A stretch of 36,753 nucleotides of DNA from an uncultured Burkholderiales bacterium (GTDB taxonomy: Bacteria > Pseudomonadota > Gammaproteobacteria > Burkholderiales > Burkholderiaceae_C): positions 1 through 36,753 of the forward strand of contig CAIZSE010000127.1 in the NCBI GenBank assembly GCA_903935585.1, read 5' to 3'. This document shows, in pieces, positions 17,928 to 24,918 of this stretch. Made by a program: the position numbers and the translations under genes. The notes under the pieces were generated by a model, which worked only from the letters and a program-made list of their open reading frames with translations, was not told the DNA's origin and did no database searches. How positions within the stretch are numbered: the first letter of the stretch is position 1; every line of letters begins with the position of its first letter.

Positions 17928-18803
17928 TTACGGATGCGTCCATTCAGGAAGTGGCGCAGATTTGCGCAGCACGTCCTGGTGCAACCAGATCGCACTCTTG
18001 CGGGCGCGGTGGGCCACGGTTTCCAGTGGCAACTGCTGGTAGTCGTCGTTGAAGACCTCAAAGCTGTAATCGCCCCGGTAGCCGATGCGGTCGAGGCGCA
18101 GCACCAGATCGGCCAGTTGCTCACTGTGAACCCCCTCCCCCGGAAACACGCGGAAGGTGCGTGCCGTGGTCATGCGCTCTTCAAAGGTGGGGGTTTCCTG
18201 CCACATGAAATCCGACAGTTGAACCAGAAATATTTTGGCAGGGTCCAGCGCTTCAATGGCATCCAGCTCTGTCTTGGCCGCAAAGATGTGGAACGAATCC
18301 AGACCTATGCCCAGGTTGGGACAGTCGGCGCGGCACACCACGTCCCAGCTGGTGGGAAACTCGTTGACGGTGCGCCCCCAAGACAAGGCCTCGTAGGCCA
18401 CCTTGATGCCCAAGGGCACCGCCAGCATGGCGAGTTTTTTCAGGTCTGCGGCGATCAGGTCGAGGTCTTGTGTGGCATGGCGCGAGGTGGACGAGCAAGC
18501 CAGCAAAACTTTGCTGCCCGTGGTGGCGCACATCTCCAGCATGGCCTTGGCGATGTCGAGCTTGTAGCTGTGCAGATGACCTGACAGGCCCTCAAAATCG
18601 CGCAACACCTGAAAGCCAGTGGGCCGCATGCCGCTGGCACGCACGGCCTCGGCAGCCGCCTTCACGCCACCGGGGTGTGTGACCAGGTCGCGGGCCATCA
18701 ACATCACCTGTGAAAAGCCAGCTTCCTTCATGGCAGCCAGCTTGGCTTCCAGCGTACCCGCCATGGTGATGGTGTCCATGCCATAGCCGTCCAGCAAATT
18801 CAT
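17928..18803 (-). CDS. quiC: 3-Dehydroshikimate dehydratase, TIM-barrel domain (QuiC N-terminal type)
   Basis: This enzyme converts 3-dehydroshikimate to protocatechuate, the exit of the quinate/shikimate route. The 291-residue xylose-isomerase-like barrel carries the metal residues expected in the QuiC/AsbF group: Glu138 (VAYEALSWG), Asp169 with His172 (GLDSFHIF), Gln195 (VQLSD) and Glu249 (SFEVFND). It is the last gene of the quinate block. Twelve bases separate it from the VOC gene, with AAAGGAAA as ribosome site. In Pseudomonas putida QuiC1, as I recall it, this domain is fused to an HPPD-like domain; here that domain is a separate upstream gene. A general sugar-phosphate isomerase is the alternative, but the residues and neighbours argue against it. 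Confidence 0.85.
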   Translation of the reverse strand: MNLLDGYGMDTITMAGTLEAKLAAMKEAGFSQVMLMARDLVTHPGGVKAAAEAVRASGMRPTGFQVLRDFEGLSGHLHSYKLDIAKAMLEMCATTGSKVLLACSSTSRHATQDLDLIAADLKKLAMLAVPLGIKVAYEALSWGRTVNEFPTSWDVVCRADCPNLGIGLDSFHIFAAKTELDAIEALDPAKIFLVQLSDFMWQETPTFEERMTTARTFRVFPGEGVHSEQLADLVLRLDRIGYRGDYSFEVFNDDYQQLPLETVAHRARKSAIWLHQDVLRKSAPLPEWTHP

Positions 18804-18815
18804 GGCTGTTTCCTT

Positions 18816-19691
18816 TTACGGGTGAACAAGTTCGAAGGCCACGGCACCCAGAGCAGCGCGGGTCAGTGCACCCCGGTCTTCCGGATGCAGTTGGGCCGAT
18901 TCGACAAACTCGACACCCCGCTCCTTGAGCGCTGCCACGGCCAGCCCCACATCGGGCACGCCAAAGCCAATGCGTTGCAAGCATTCGGCGTTGTCTTCGC
19001 TGTCCATCCACGGCTCGGGCTCAACCAGTTGCCACAGAAAGCTGCCGCAAGGGCTTTTCATCAGCTTGCCCTTGGGCAAGATGCCAAAGCGCTCTTCGTC
19101 CGGAATGGGGGTGAAGTCAAACATGTGCTCGTAATAAGTCAGCCAGTCGGCGCTTCGGGCTGCACCGATGTACTGCACCACGCCAAAGTAGCTCATGCCC
19201 GCCAGAGCAGGTGGATTGGGGTCCACCGTGGGGATGGGTTTGAAGTCGATGTCGTAGATGGAGAACTCTTGCCAGCGGTCCACAAAATAAAAACGGCTGC
19301 CGCCCGGGCCGTGCACAGCAGGAATGTGCAGCTCCATGGCTTGGGCATGGCTGCCCACGCTCCAGGCCCCCAGATCCAGGCAACGGGTGTGGGCCTTCAG
19401 GGCGTCCTGCACGCGAAAAGCCACGGCCGAGATGACGGGCTGGCCATCGACCGTGGCGCTGACACGCGCGTCGTCGGGGCTGGCGTTGACCACCAGGTTC
19501 ATGCTGCCCTGGCGGTAAAGCGTCACTTCACGTGAGCGGTGACGGGCCACCGGACGAAAGCCCATGTTCTCCAGCACCTGGCCCAGCGCCTGCGGGCGGC
19601 TGGTGGCGTACTCGATGAATTCAATGCCCGCAATGCCCAGTCGGTTGGGCATTTCAGGAACAGCTTCGCGGTCAACTTGGTTCAGGGGCAT
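18816..19691 (-). CDS. HPPD-like VOC protein, split partner of QuiC
   Basis: This 291-residue protein has two vicinal-oxygen-chelate halves (IAGIEFIEYATS near residue 19; FGVVQYIGAARSADWLTYYE near 170) and resembles 4-hydroxyphenylpyruvate dioxygenase. The start at 19691 is set by TGGAGTG eight bases upstream. By hand alignment, two of the three iron ligands of HPPD are replaced: the His of IDH by Gln in VVQYIG, and the His of VQH by Arg in CLQRIGFG. The C-terminal Glu (AFELVHP) is kept. It is therefore unlikely to be an HPPD. Its position next to the dehydratase gene mirrors the C-terminal part of fused QuiC1, so I infer a structural or modulatory role in dehydroshikimate turnover. Confidence 0.75.
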   Translation of the reverse strand: MPLNQVDREAVPEMPNRLGIAGIEFIEYATSRPQALGQVLENMGFRPVARHRSREVTLYRQGSMNLVVNASPDDARVSATVDGQPVISAVAFRVQDALKAHTRCLDLGAWSVGSHAQAMELHIPAVHGPGGSRFYFVDRWQEFSIYDIDFKPIPTVDPNPPALAGMSYFGVVQYIGAARSADWLTYYEHMFDFTPIPDEERFGILPKGKLMKSPCGSFLWQLVEPEPWMDSEDNAECLQRIGFGVPDVGLAVAALKERGVEFVESAQLHPEDRGALTRAALGAVAFELVHP

Positions 19692-19740
19692 CTCAACACT
19701 CCAATCAGGCATTCAGCCTCAACAGCCAGGTTTCAAAGGC

Positions 19741-20574
19741 TCAGTCACTCAGTTTGGCCAAGCGGCGCAACACCTCAGCGGTGGTGGTCGGCAAGCCAAA
19801 ATAGTCGAGGTAGGCGGGAATTTGCTCATACAGCATGTCGGTGCCGACCTGCGTGCGGCAGCCACGCGCTTGCGCAGCGGCCAAAAAGGCGGTGGTCTCG
19901 TCCTTCATCACCACCTCACCCACGAAGGTGTCCGGGGACAGGCGAGACACATCCATCGGCAGCGGGTCGCCTTCGTTCATGCCCATGGGCGTGGCGTTCA
20001 CCACCAGGTCATGCTGGGCCGGATCGCTCGAGCCGGTGCGCACCTCGATCTGGGGGTGGTTGTCTTTCAGGCGCTTGGCCAGGGCCTCACAGCCTGCGGT
20101 GTTCACATCGAACAGGCTGATGGCGGCAATGCCTGCCCCGGCCAGCGAAGCCGCAATGGCGCAACCGACTCCACCTGTGCCCACCACCAGCGCACGCTTT
20201 CCCGTCAGGTCAAAGCCCTTGCGCTGCACGCCTCGCACAAAACCGGCGCCATCGAACATGTCACCCACCAGCCGACCGTCGGGCAAGCGCTTGACCGCAT
20301 TGCAGGCACCCGCCACGCGGACAGCGGCCGTGACCTCATCGAGCAAAGCCACTGTCGTGACCTTGTGGGGCATGGTGATGAGCGCACCCTTGATGTTTTC
20401 GAGGGTAAAGACGGCCTTCAGGAAGGCCGCGTAATTGTCGGGCTTGCACCCCATGGGCACCACCACCGCATTGATGCCCGCATCCTCGAAGTACGGGTTG
20501 TAGATCATCGGCGACTTGAAGCTGTGCGTGGGGTAGCCGATGTGGGCAATGATGTCGGTGTTGCCGTTGATCAT
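19741..20574 (-). CDS. Shikimate/quinate dehydrogenase, probably NAD-dependent and catabolic
   Basis: This AroE-family oxidoreductase interconverts shikimate and 3-dehydroshikimate, or quinate and 3-dehydroquinate. The 277 residues show the substrate lysine Lys71 in ITMPHKVTT, Asn92 in ACNAV, Asp108 in MFDGAGF and the Rossmann motif VGTGGVGCAI at about 131-140. After the second strand the cofactor loop reads LFDVNT with Asp156. Biosynthetic AroE has an NRT motif here that binds the NADP phosphate. Asp at this point normally selects NAD, suiting oxidation of imported quinate or shikimate. It lies between aroQ-type and VOC/quiC genes on one strand. The start lacks a strong ribosome site. A canonical aroE is elsewhere in the window. 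Confidence 0.85.
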   Translation of the reverse strand: MINGNTDIIAHIGYPTHSFKSPMIYNPYFEDAGINAVVVPMGCKPDNYAAFLKAVFTLENIKGALITMPHKVTTVALLDEVTAAVRVAGACNAVKRLPDGRLVGDMFDGAGFVRGVQRKGFDLTGKRALVVGTGGVGCAIAASLAGAGIAAISLFDVNTAGCEALAKRLKDNHPQIEVRTGSSDPAQHDLVVNATPMGMNEGDPLPMDVSRLSPDTFVGEVVMKDETTAFLAAAQARGCRTQVGTDMLYEQIPAYLDYFGLPTTTAEVLRRLAKLSD

Positions 20575-20604
20575 GGATAGGGATTCAGTTGTCGGTCATT
20601 CAGG

Positions 20605-20639
20605 CAGACACGCACTGGCCCCTGAGGGCCAGCGGTCTG
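20605..20639 (-). promoter_or_regulatory. Intercistronic hairpin between dehydroquinase and dehydrogenase genes
   Basis: CTGGCCC (20615-20621) pairs with GGGCCAG (20626-20632) around a CTGA loop. An outer CAGAC/GTCTG stem (20605-20609 with 20635-20639) encloses an asymmetric internal loop. No T-tract follows on the minus strand. It probably affects mRNA stability or processing, or partly terminates. Confidence 0.55.
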
Positions 20640-20644
20640 TCACA

Positions 20645-21085
20645 TCAAACAGCTTTTGCAGCCGAGACGCCTGCGCGCAATGCCAGCAAATAGCTGTCGG
20701 CACCAAAGCCGCAGATCTGGCCTTTGACGATCTCGGCAAAAACCGACTTGTGGCGGAACTCTTCCCGGGCATGGATGTTGGACATGTGCAACTCAACAAT
20801 CGGGCAGGTCAACACGGCCAGCGCGTCACGGATGGCGTAGCTGTAGTGCGTCCAGGCACCGGCATTGATCAGCACAGCATCGACCTTGTCAAAAAAGGCC
20901 TGGTGGATGCGCTCACACATGTCGCCTTCTTGGTTGGTTTGGTAGCACTCGACCTCGGCACCCAGCTCTTGGCCTAGCTTGTGCAAGCTGGCATTGATTT
21001 CATCGAGCGTGATGGTGCCGTATTGCTTGGGGTCGCGTTTGCCGAACATGTTGTGGTTCACGCCGTGCAGCATCAAGACTTTCAT
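20645..21085 (-). CDS. aroQ: Type II 3-dehydroquinate dehydratase
   Basis: This enzyme dehydrates 3-dehydroquinate to 3-dehydroshikimate. The 146-residue protein matches the type II (AroQ/QuiB) family in length and layout: catalytic Arg17 and Tyr22 in GKRDPKQYG, INAGAWTHYS with the substrate-binding Asn73, ELHMSN with Glu98 and His100, and Arg107 in IHAREEFRHKS. The N-terminal motif is HGVNHNMFG, where most AroQ have NGPNLNLLG, so this copy is a divergent paralog. With the neighbouring TRAP transporter and quiC genes, a catabolic role is likely. AAGGATAA upstream of the ATG at 21085 supports the start. Confidence 0.88.
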   Translation of the reverse strand: MKVLMLHGVNHNMFGKRDPKQYGTITLDEINASLHKLGQELGAEVECYQTNQEGDMCERIHQAFFDKVDAVLINAGAWTHYSYAIRDALAVLTCPIVELHMSNIHAREEFRHKSVFAEIVKGQICGFGADSYLLALRAGVSAAKAV

Positions 21086-21111
21086 GACTTATCCTTTTGT
21101 CAAACAAGAAG

Positions 21112-21135
21112 GCTTCGCCGCATCTGCGGCGAAGC
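21112..21135 (-). terminator. Strong hairpin between dctP and aroQ
   Basis: GCTTCGCCGC and GCGGCGAAGC form a perfect 10-bp stem with the loop ATCT, 11 bases after the dctP stop. On the minus strand it is followed by CTTCTTGTTTG, a weak T-rich run. It could be a leaky terminator or a 3' stabiliser that raises dctP output over the enzymes downstream. Confidence 0.6.
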
Positions 21136-21146
21136 ACCTTTGCGGA

Positions 21147-22178
21147 TTATTTACCCGATTTTTTGGCGGGTGCAGCGGCAGCCAAACGCACCTTTTCGAT
21201 TTCGGCTTGCAGTTCCTTGACCAAGTCCTGGCCCACGGTGACGCCATACTTGGCGGTCACAGGGCGCATCTTGTCGCGCAGCTTGGCCATTTCGGCTTCA
21301 GGCAACTGGGACACTTGCATGCCATTTTTCTTCAGGTTGTCCAGAATGCTGGCTTCCAGAGCGCGGGCTTTTTCTCGCTGGAACTTGGCCGACTCGGTGG
21401 CCGCATCGGCCACAATTTTCTTTTCGGCAGCCGACAGCTTTTCCCAGAATTTCTTGCTGATGATCACCGATTGGGGGTTGTACTGGTGACCCGTCAAGGC
21501 CAGGTGTTTTTGCACTTCGTACAACTTGGCACCGTTGATGGTGGCCACCGGGTTTTCCTGGCCGTCAACGGCTTTTTGTTCCAGCGCTGCATACAACTCG
21601 GGGAACGGCAGGGGTGTGGGGTTGGCACCCAAGGCCTTGACCCAATCCACGTTGATCGGGTTGGGGATCACGCGCAGCTTCAGGCCTTCGAGGTCTTCCA
21701 CCTTGTTGATGGCGCGCTTGCTGTTGGTGATGTTGCGAAAGCCCAGCTCATAAAAGCCCAGACCCATGATGCCTTTGTCTTCCAACTTGGCGTGCAGTTT
21801 TTTGCCGAACGCACCGTCCACAGCGGCGTCAGCTTCCTTGCCCGTACCGAACATGAAAGGGAAATCGAAGATGGCGAATTCCTTGACCTGCGAGGCGAAG
21901 ATGCCCGAGTTCATGGCGGCCATCTCCAGGGTGCCGCCCTGAATGGCCGACACGTTGGCCTGGTCGCTGCCCAGGGCACCGCCCGGGAACACATTGACCT
22001 TGATCTTGCCGCCGGAGTTTTTCTCGACGATTTCCTTGAACTTTTCCATGCCGAGCACGATGGGGTGGCCCGCCGTGTTCTGGTTGGCGAACTTGATGGT
22101 TTTGTCTTGCGCTGTGGCCATGCCCATGGCAGCCAGCGCCACCGATGCGATCATTGTCTTGATGAGTACACGTTTCAT
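21147..22178 (-). CDS. TRAP transporter solute-binding protein (DctP family)
   Basis: This periplasmic receptor of a tripartite ATP-independent transporter has 343 residues. The signal peptide MKRVLIKTMIASVALAAMGM is followed by cleavage near ATA-QD. The mature part has the DctP features FANQNTAGHP, FPGGALGSD, FELGFRNITNS in variant form (YELGFRNITNS) and LEGLKLRVIPNP, whose Arg normally binds the ligand carboxylate. The ligand cannot be read from sequence. Its place between dctM and the dehydroquinase gene suggests quinate, shikimate or dehydroshikimate. It ends in the lysine-rich tail APAKKSGK. It lies 91 bases after dctM; that gap holds a hairpin and a copy of the shared 16-bp motif, so it may have its own promoter. 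Confidence 0.9.
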   Translation of the reverse strand: MKRVLIKTMIASVALAAMGMATAQDKTIKFANQNTAGHPIVLGMEKFKEIVEKNSGGKIKVNVFPGGALGSDQANVSAIQGGTLEMAAMNSGIFASQVKEFAIFDFPFMFGTGKEADAAVDGAFGKKLHAKLEDKGIMGLGFYELGFRNITNSKRAINKVEDLEGLKLRVIPNPINVDWVKALGANPTPLPFPELYAALEQKAVDGQENPVATINGAKLYEVQKHLALTGHQYNPQSVIISKKFWEKLSAAEKKIVADAATESAKFQREKARALEASILDNLKKNGMQVSQLPEAEMAKLRDKMRPVTAKYGVTVGQDLVKELQAEIEKVRLAAAAPAKKSGK

Positions 22179-22205
22179 GAGTTGTCTTCAGAAAAATTTG
22201 ATTGG

Positions 22206-22221
22206 AATGTACGCTTTGCTT
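22206..22221. promoter_or_regulatory. Copy 3 of the 16-bp AATGTAC-N4-TGSTT motif (before dctP)
   Basis: AATGTACGCTTTGCTT lies 28 bases before the dctP start. It matches the copies before dctQ and tetR in the AATGTAC half and in four of five bases of the TGGTT half. It is a candidate site for the adjacent TetR-type regulator. Confidence 0.45.
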
Positions 22222-22228
22222 TGAAGGG

Positions 22229-22261
22229 CTTGTGGTCTGGCGTACCCGGTCAGACCACAAG
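22229..22261 (-). promoter_or_regulatory. 11-bp perfect hairpin between dctM and dctP
   Basis: CTTGTGGTCTG (22229-22239) pairs with CAGACCACAAG (22251-22261) around an 11-base loop, eight bases after the dctM stop. No T-run follows, so I favour an mRNA-processing or stability element over a terminator. Confidence 0.55.
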
Positions 22262-22269
22262 GCCGGTGA

Positions 22270-23547
22270 TCAGTAGAACCAGCGGGCAGGCACCATGACC
22301 AGTGCGGGAAAAGCCACCATGGCAAACATGATGGTGAATTGCGCGATCATGAACGGCAGCACGCCCCGGGTGACCTCGTCCATGCTGATCTTGCCAACAC
22401 CCGCGACCGCATTGAGCACGGTGCCCACAGGCGGCGTGATCAGACCAATGGCGTTATTGATGATGAACAGCACCCCGAAATAAACAGGGTCAATGCCGGC
22501 GGCCTTGACCACGGGCATGAGCACTGGCGTTAACAGCAAGATGGTTGGCGTCATGTCGAGTGCGGTGCCCACCACCATGGTGATGACCATGATGGTCAGC
22601 ATGAGCAAGCGGGGGCTGTCCAGCAAGGGCTGAAGCAATTCGATCAATTGGGCCGGCAAATTGGCCACCGTGATCAGCCAGGCCGAGACCATGGCGGCGG
22701 CCACCAAGAACATGACGATGGCACTGGTTTTGGCCGACGAAACAAACAAGGGGTACAAATCCTTCAGGCTCAACTCACGGTAGATGAATGTGGAAATCAG
22801 CAAGGCATAAACGGCCGCCACCACGGCCGCTTCGGTCGGGGTGAAGACGCCAAACTTGAGGCCAAAGATCACGATCAATGGCAGCACCAAAGCCCAGGTG
22901 GCTTCGCGCATGGCCACCATGATCTCACCCATGGATTTTCGGGGAGGGACCTGCACCACCTCACGGCGCGCCAGCCACCACCAAGTCACCCACAGGGATG
23001 CGCCCAGCATGATGCCGGGCACGATGCCCGCCAAGAACAATTTGGAAATCGACACATTTCCAGCCACACCAAAGATCACAAAGCCAATGCTCGGCGGGAT
23101 CACCGGGGCGATGATGCCGGCCGATGCAATCAGGCCGGCAGAGCGGCCTCTATCGTGCCCTGCGGCCACCATCATGGGCAACAACAACGAGGCCAGCGCC
23201 GCCGCATCGGCCACGGCCGAGCCGGACAAGGCCGCCATGATCACCGCCGCCATGATGGTCACATAACCGAGACCGCCTTTGATGTGCCCCACGCAGGCCA
23301 TTGCAAAGTTCACGATGCGGCGCGACAAGCCGCCCGCGTTCATCACCTCACCGGCCAGCATGAAGAAGGGCACGGCCAGCAGCGGGAAACTGTTGGAGCC
23401 TTCCAGCAGGTTTTGCGCCAGGATTTGGGCATCGAACATGTCCATGTGCCACATCAAAGCCACACCACACAAGAGCAGCGAAAACGCGATCGGGATGCCA
23501 ATGGCCATCGCGCCGAGCAGGGAAAAAACAAAAATGGCAATCGTCAT
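22270..23547 (-). CDS. TRAP transporter large membrane subunit (DctM family)
   Basis: This 425-residue polytopic protein is the translocation subunit of a TRAP system, driven by the sodium or proton gradient. Roughly 12 hydrophobic segments are visible. Family phrases include GIPIAFSLLLCG, FFMLAGEVMNAGGLSRRI, AVIMAALSGSAVADAAAL, IPPSIGFVIFG and GLITPPVGTVLNAVAGVG. These are the conserved loops of DctM. The gene follows dctQ by 18 bases, so they are cotranscribed. The end of the gene is followed by a stable hairpin. Confidence 0.93.
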   Translation of the reverse strand: MTIAIFVFSLLGAMAIGIPIAFSLLLCGVALMWHMDMFDAQILAQNLLEGSNSFPLLAVPFFMLAGEVMNAGGLSRRIVNFAMACVGHIKGGLGYVTIMAAVIMAALSGSAVADAAALASLLLPMMVAAGHDRGRSAGLIASAGIIAPVIPPSIGFVIFGVAGNVSISKLFLAGIVPGIMLGASLWVTWWWLARREVVQVPPRKSMGEIMVAMREATWALVLPLIVIFGLKFGVFTPTEAAVVAAVYALLISTFIYRELSLKDLYPLFVSSAKTSAIVMFLVAAAMVSAWLITVANLPAQLIELLQPLLDSPRLLMLTIMVITMVVGTALDMTPTILLLTPVLMPVVKAAGIDPVYFGVLFIINNAIGLITPPVGTVLNAVAGVGKISMDEVTRGVLPFMIAQFTIMFAMVAFPALVMVPARWFY

Positions 23548-23565
23548 GTCAGTCTCCGGTGTCGG

Positions 23566-24099
23566 TCAGGCTTTGCCAGAGCCATGGGGCGACTCTTCGG
23601 ATTCCTGAACCATCACCAGGTCTTCGTCACTCGCTTTCCCGGTGAGCAAGCGCAACAACTCGGTCAGCAAGATCAGGCCCCCGAAAACAGCAAACACCAG
23701 ACCGGGGGCATAAATCCAGGCCATGGACGCTTCCATCACTGCGCTGGTGCTATCCAGGTTGATCATGGCTTGCTGGTAAGCGCCGCTGAACAGCAGCCAG
23801 CACACAAACAGCATCAGCAGGTAAGACACGCCAAGACACAGCTTTTTACCCGCAGGCCCCAGCTTGCCCACCAGCATGTCGGTGCCCAGGTGGCCATGTT
23901 CCTTGAGCGCAATGATCGCGCCCATGAAGGTCATCCAGACAAACAACCAGCGCGACAACTCTTCGGACAAGGTGATGCCCGAGTTGAAGCCATAGCGCAT
24001 GACCACGTTGCCAAACACCAAAACCACCATCACAGCCAGACACAGCGCGATGACGACGTTGAGGGCTCTGCAAAAGCCGTCGATGAATTTGTGAACCAC
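23566..24099 (-). CDS. TRAP transporter small membrane subunit (DctQ family)
   Basis: This is a 177-residue protein with four predicted transmembrane helices. It carries the DctQ features VVMRYGFNSGITLSEELSRW (about 30-50) and FVWMTFMGAIIALKEHGHLG (about 50-69). It bridges dctM in the membrane complex. The start is a GTG at 24097-24099, supported by GGAGTT eight bases upstream; no ATG suits better. It is the first gene of the TRAP-aro operon. In front of it lie a TATACT -10 and a copy of the shared 16-bp motif. Confidence 0.9.
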   Translation of the reverse strand: MVHKFIDGFCRALNVVIALCLAVMVVLVFGNVVMRYGFNSGITLSEELSRWLFVWMTFMGAIIALKEHGHLGTDMLVGKLGPAGKKLCLGVSYLLMLFVCWLLFSGAYQQAMINLDSTSAVMEASMAWIYAPGLVFAVFGGLILLTELLRLLTGKASDEDLVMVQESEESPHGSGKA

Positions 24100-24127
24100 C
24101 AGAGAACTCCAAAATAGGACTGCTGTT

Positions 24128-24157
24128 AATGTACGAACTGGTTAGTTTTAAAGTATA
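24128..24157 (-). promoter_or_regulatory. Promoter -10 and operator-like motif before dctQ (copy 2)
   Basis: On the minus strand a -10 TATACT (24157-24152) is followed by the 16-bp motif at 24128-24143 (plus strand AATGTACGAACTGGTT). The motif sits just downstream of the -10, where a repressor would block initiation. The -35 is weak (TTTCAT-like). The same CCTATACTT-N7/8-AACCA-N4-GTACATT layout occurs before tetR. Confidence 0.55.
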
Positions 24158-24198
24158 GGTAGTTTCCCTAGGTATGAAATACGGCCCAACGCTAGCTG

Positions 24199-24891
24199 CT
24201 ATGCCGGAATTGAATGGCTGACGAATCTCAAGATCAGATCGACCACGTGCTCACGCTTGAGGGTGTTGGCCTTGTCCTGGCTGGCGCGGTCCTGAAAGAT
24301 CACCCCGAAGGTGTGTCGGTTCGAAACATTGAAAAAGGTGAAGGCTGAAATGGCGGAATGGATGTCCACCGGGTCCAGTCCGGACCTGAAAACGCCCTGC
24401 ACCACACCGCGGTCGTACACATCGCGCACAGACCGAATCGCGTTCTGGTTGAGTTGCTGAATGTTGCTGCTTTGGCGCAGGTAATCGCCACGCTGGATGT
24501 TTTCGTTCATCACCAAACGGATGAAATCTTCGTTGTCACGGTGGTGGTCATAAGTGAACTCCACCAATTTTCGCAACGCGGCCACAGGCAGCAAATCGTC
24601 CAGATGCAAATCCGCCTCGATGGCCCGCATGCGCCGGTAAGCTTCTTCGAGCACCGCAAGATAAAGCCCATCCTTGCTGCCGAAGTAGTAATAGATCATG
24701 CGCTTGCTGGTGCGGGTGGCGGCCGCAATGGCGTCGATACGCGCCCCGGTCAGGCCTTTGTCCGCGAACTCGTGCGTGGCCACCTCCAAAATTTCGGCCA
24801 TCGTGCGGGCCGGGTCGTTGGTGCGACCTGGCTCTTTCACGTGATCCGCCAACGAAGGCTTGCTTTTGTTTAAATGTACCGGTTGGTTCAT
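24199..24891 (-). CDS. TetR-family transcriptional regulator
   Basis: This is a 230-residue repressor. The N-terminal helix-turn-helix domain spans about 28-75: AEILEVATHEFADKGLTGAR, then IDAIAAATRTSKRMIYYYFG and SKDGLYLAVLEEAYRRMR. This is the classical TetR layout, with the recognition helix around SKRMIYYYF. The C-terminal ligand domain is not diagnostic. It lies between a Bug-type gene (27 bases upstream) and the TRAP operon (99 bases downstream), same strand. The 16-bp motif overlaps its own start and precedes dctQ, so I infer autoregulation and control of uptake and quinate catabolism. The ligand might be quinate, shikimate or protocatechuate; this is speculation. The -10 lies so close to the ATG that its transcript may be leaderless. 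Confidence 0.88.
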   Translation of the reverse strand: MNQPVHLNKSKPSLADHVKEPGRTNDPARTMAEILEVATHEFADKGLTGARIDAIAAATRTSKRMIYYYFGSKDGLYLAVLEEAYRRMRAIEADLHLDDLLPVAALRKLVEFTYDHHRDNEDFIRLVMNENIQRGDYLRQSSNIQQLNQNAIRSVRDVYDRGVVQGVFRSGLDPVDIHSAISAFTFFNVSNRHTFGVIFQDRASQDKANTLKREHVVDLILRFVSHSIPA

Positions 24892-24903
24892 TTTCCAAGT
24901 ATA
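24873..24903 (-). promoter_or_regulatory. tetR promoter -10 and operator-like motif (copy 1)
   Basis: TATACT on the minus strand at 24903-24898 lies six bases before the ATG at 24891-24889. The 16-bp motif at 24873-24888 (plus strand AATGTACCGGTTGGTT) begins right after the start codon. It matches copy 2 in AATGTAC and TGGTT with four free bases between. No good -35 is visible. Confidence 0.5.
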
Positions 24904-24918
24904 GGCGGCAATACCCGC

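Noticed and set aside
18816..19691. Calling the VOC gene a 4-hydroxyphenylpyruvate dioxygenase
   Set aside because: Two of three expected iron-binding histidines are replaced and the neighbours are quinate genes, not tyrosine catabolism.
22648..24117. Plus-strand open frame of nearly 490 codons opposite dctM and dctQ
   Set aside because: The His/Gln/Gly-rich peptide is the mirror of membrane-protein codons and has no domain I can recognise.
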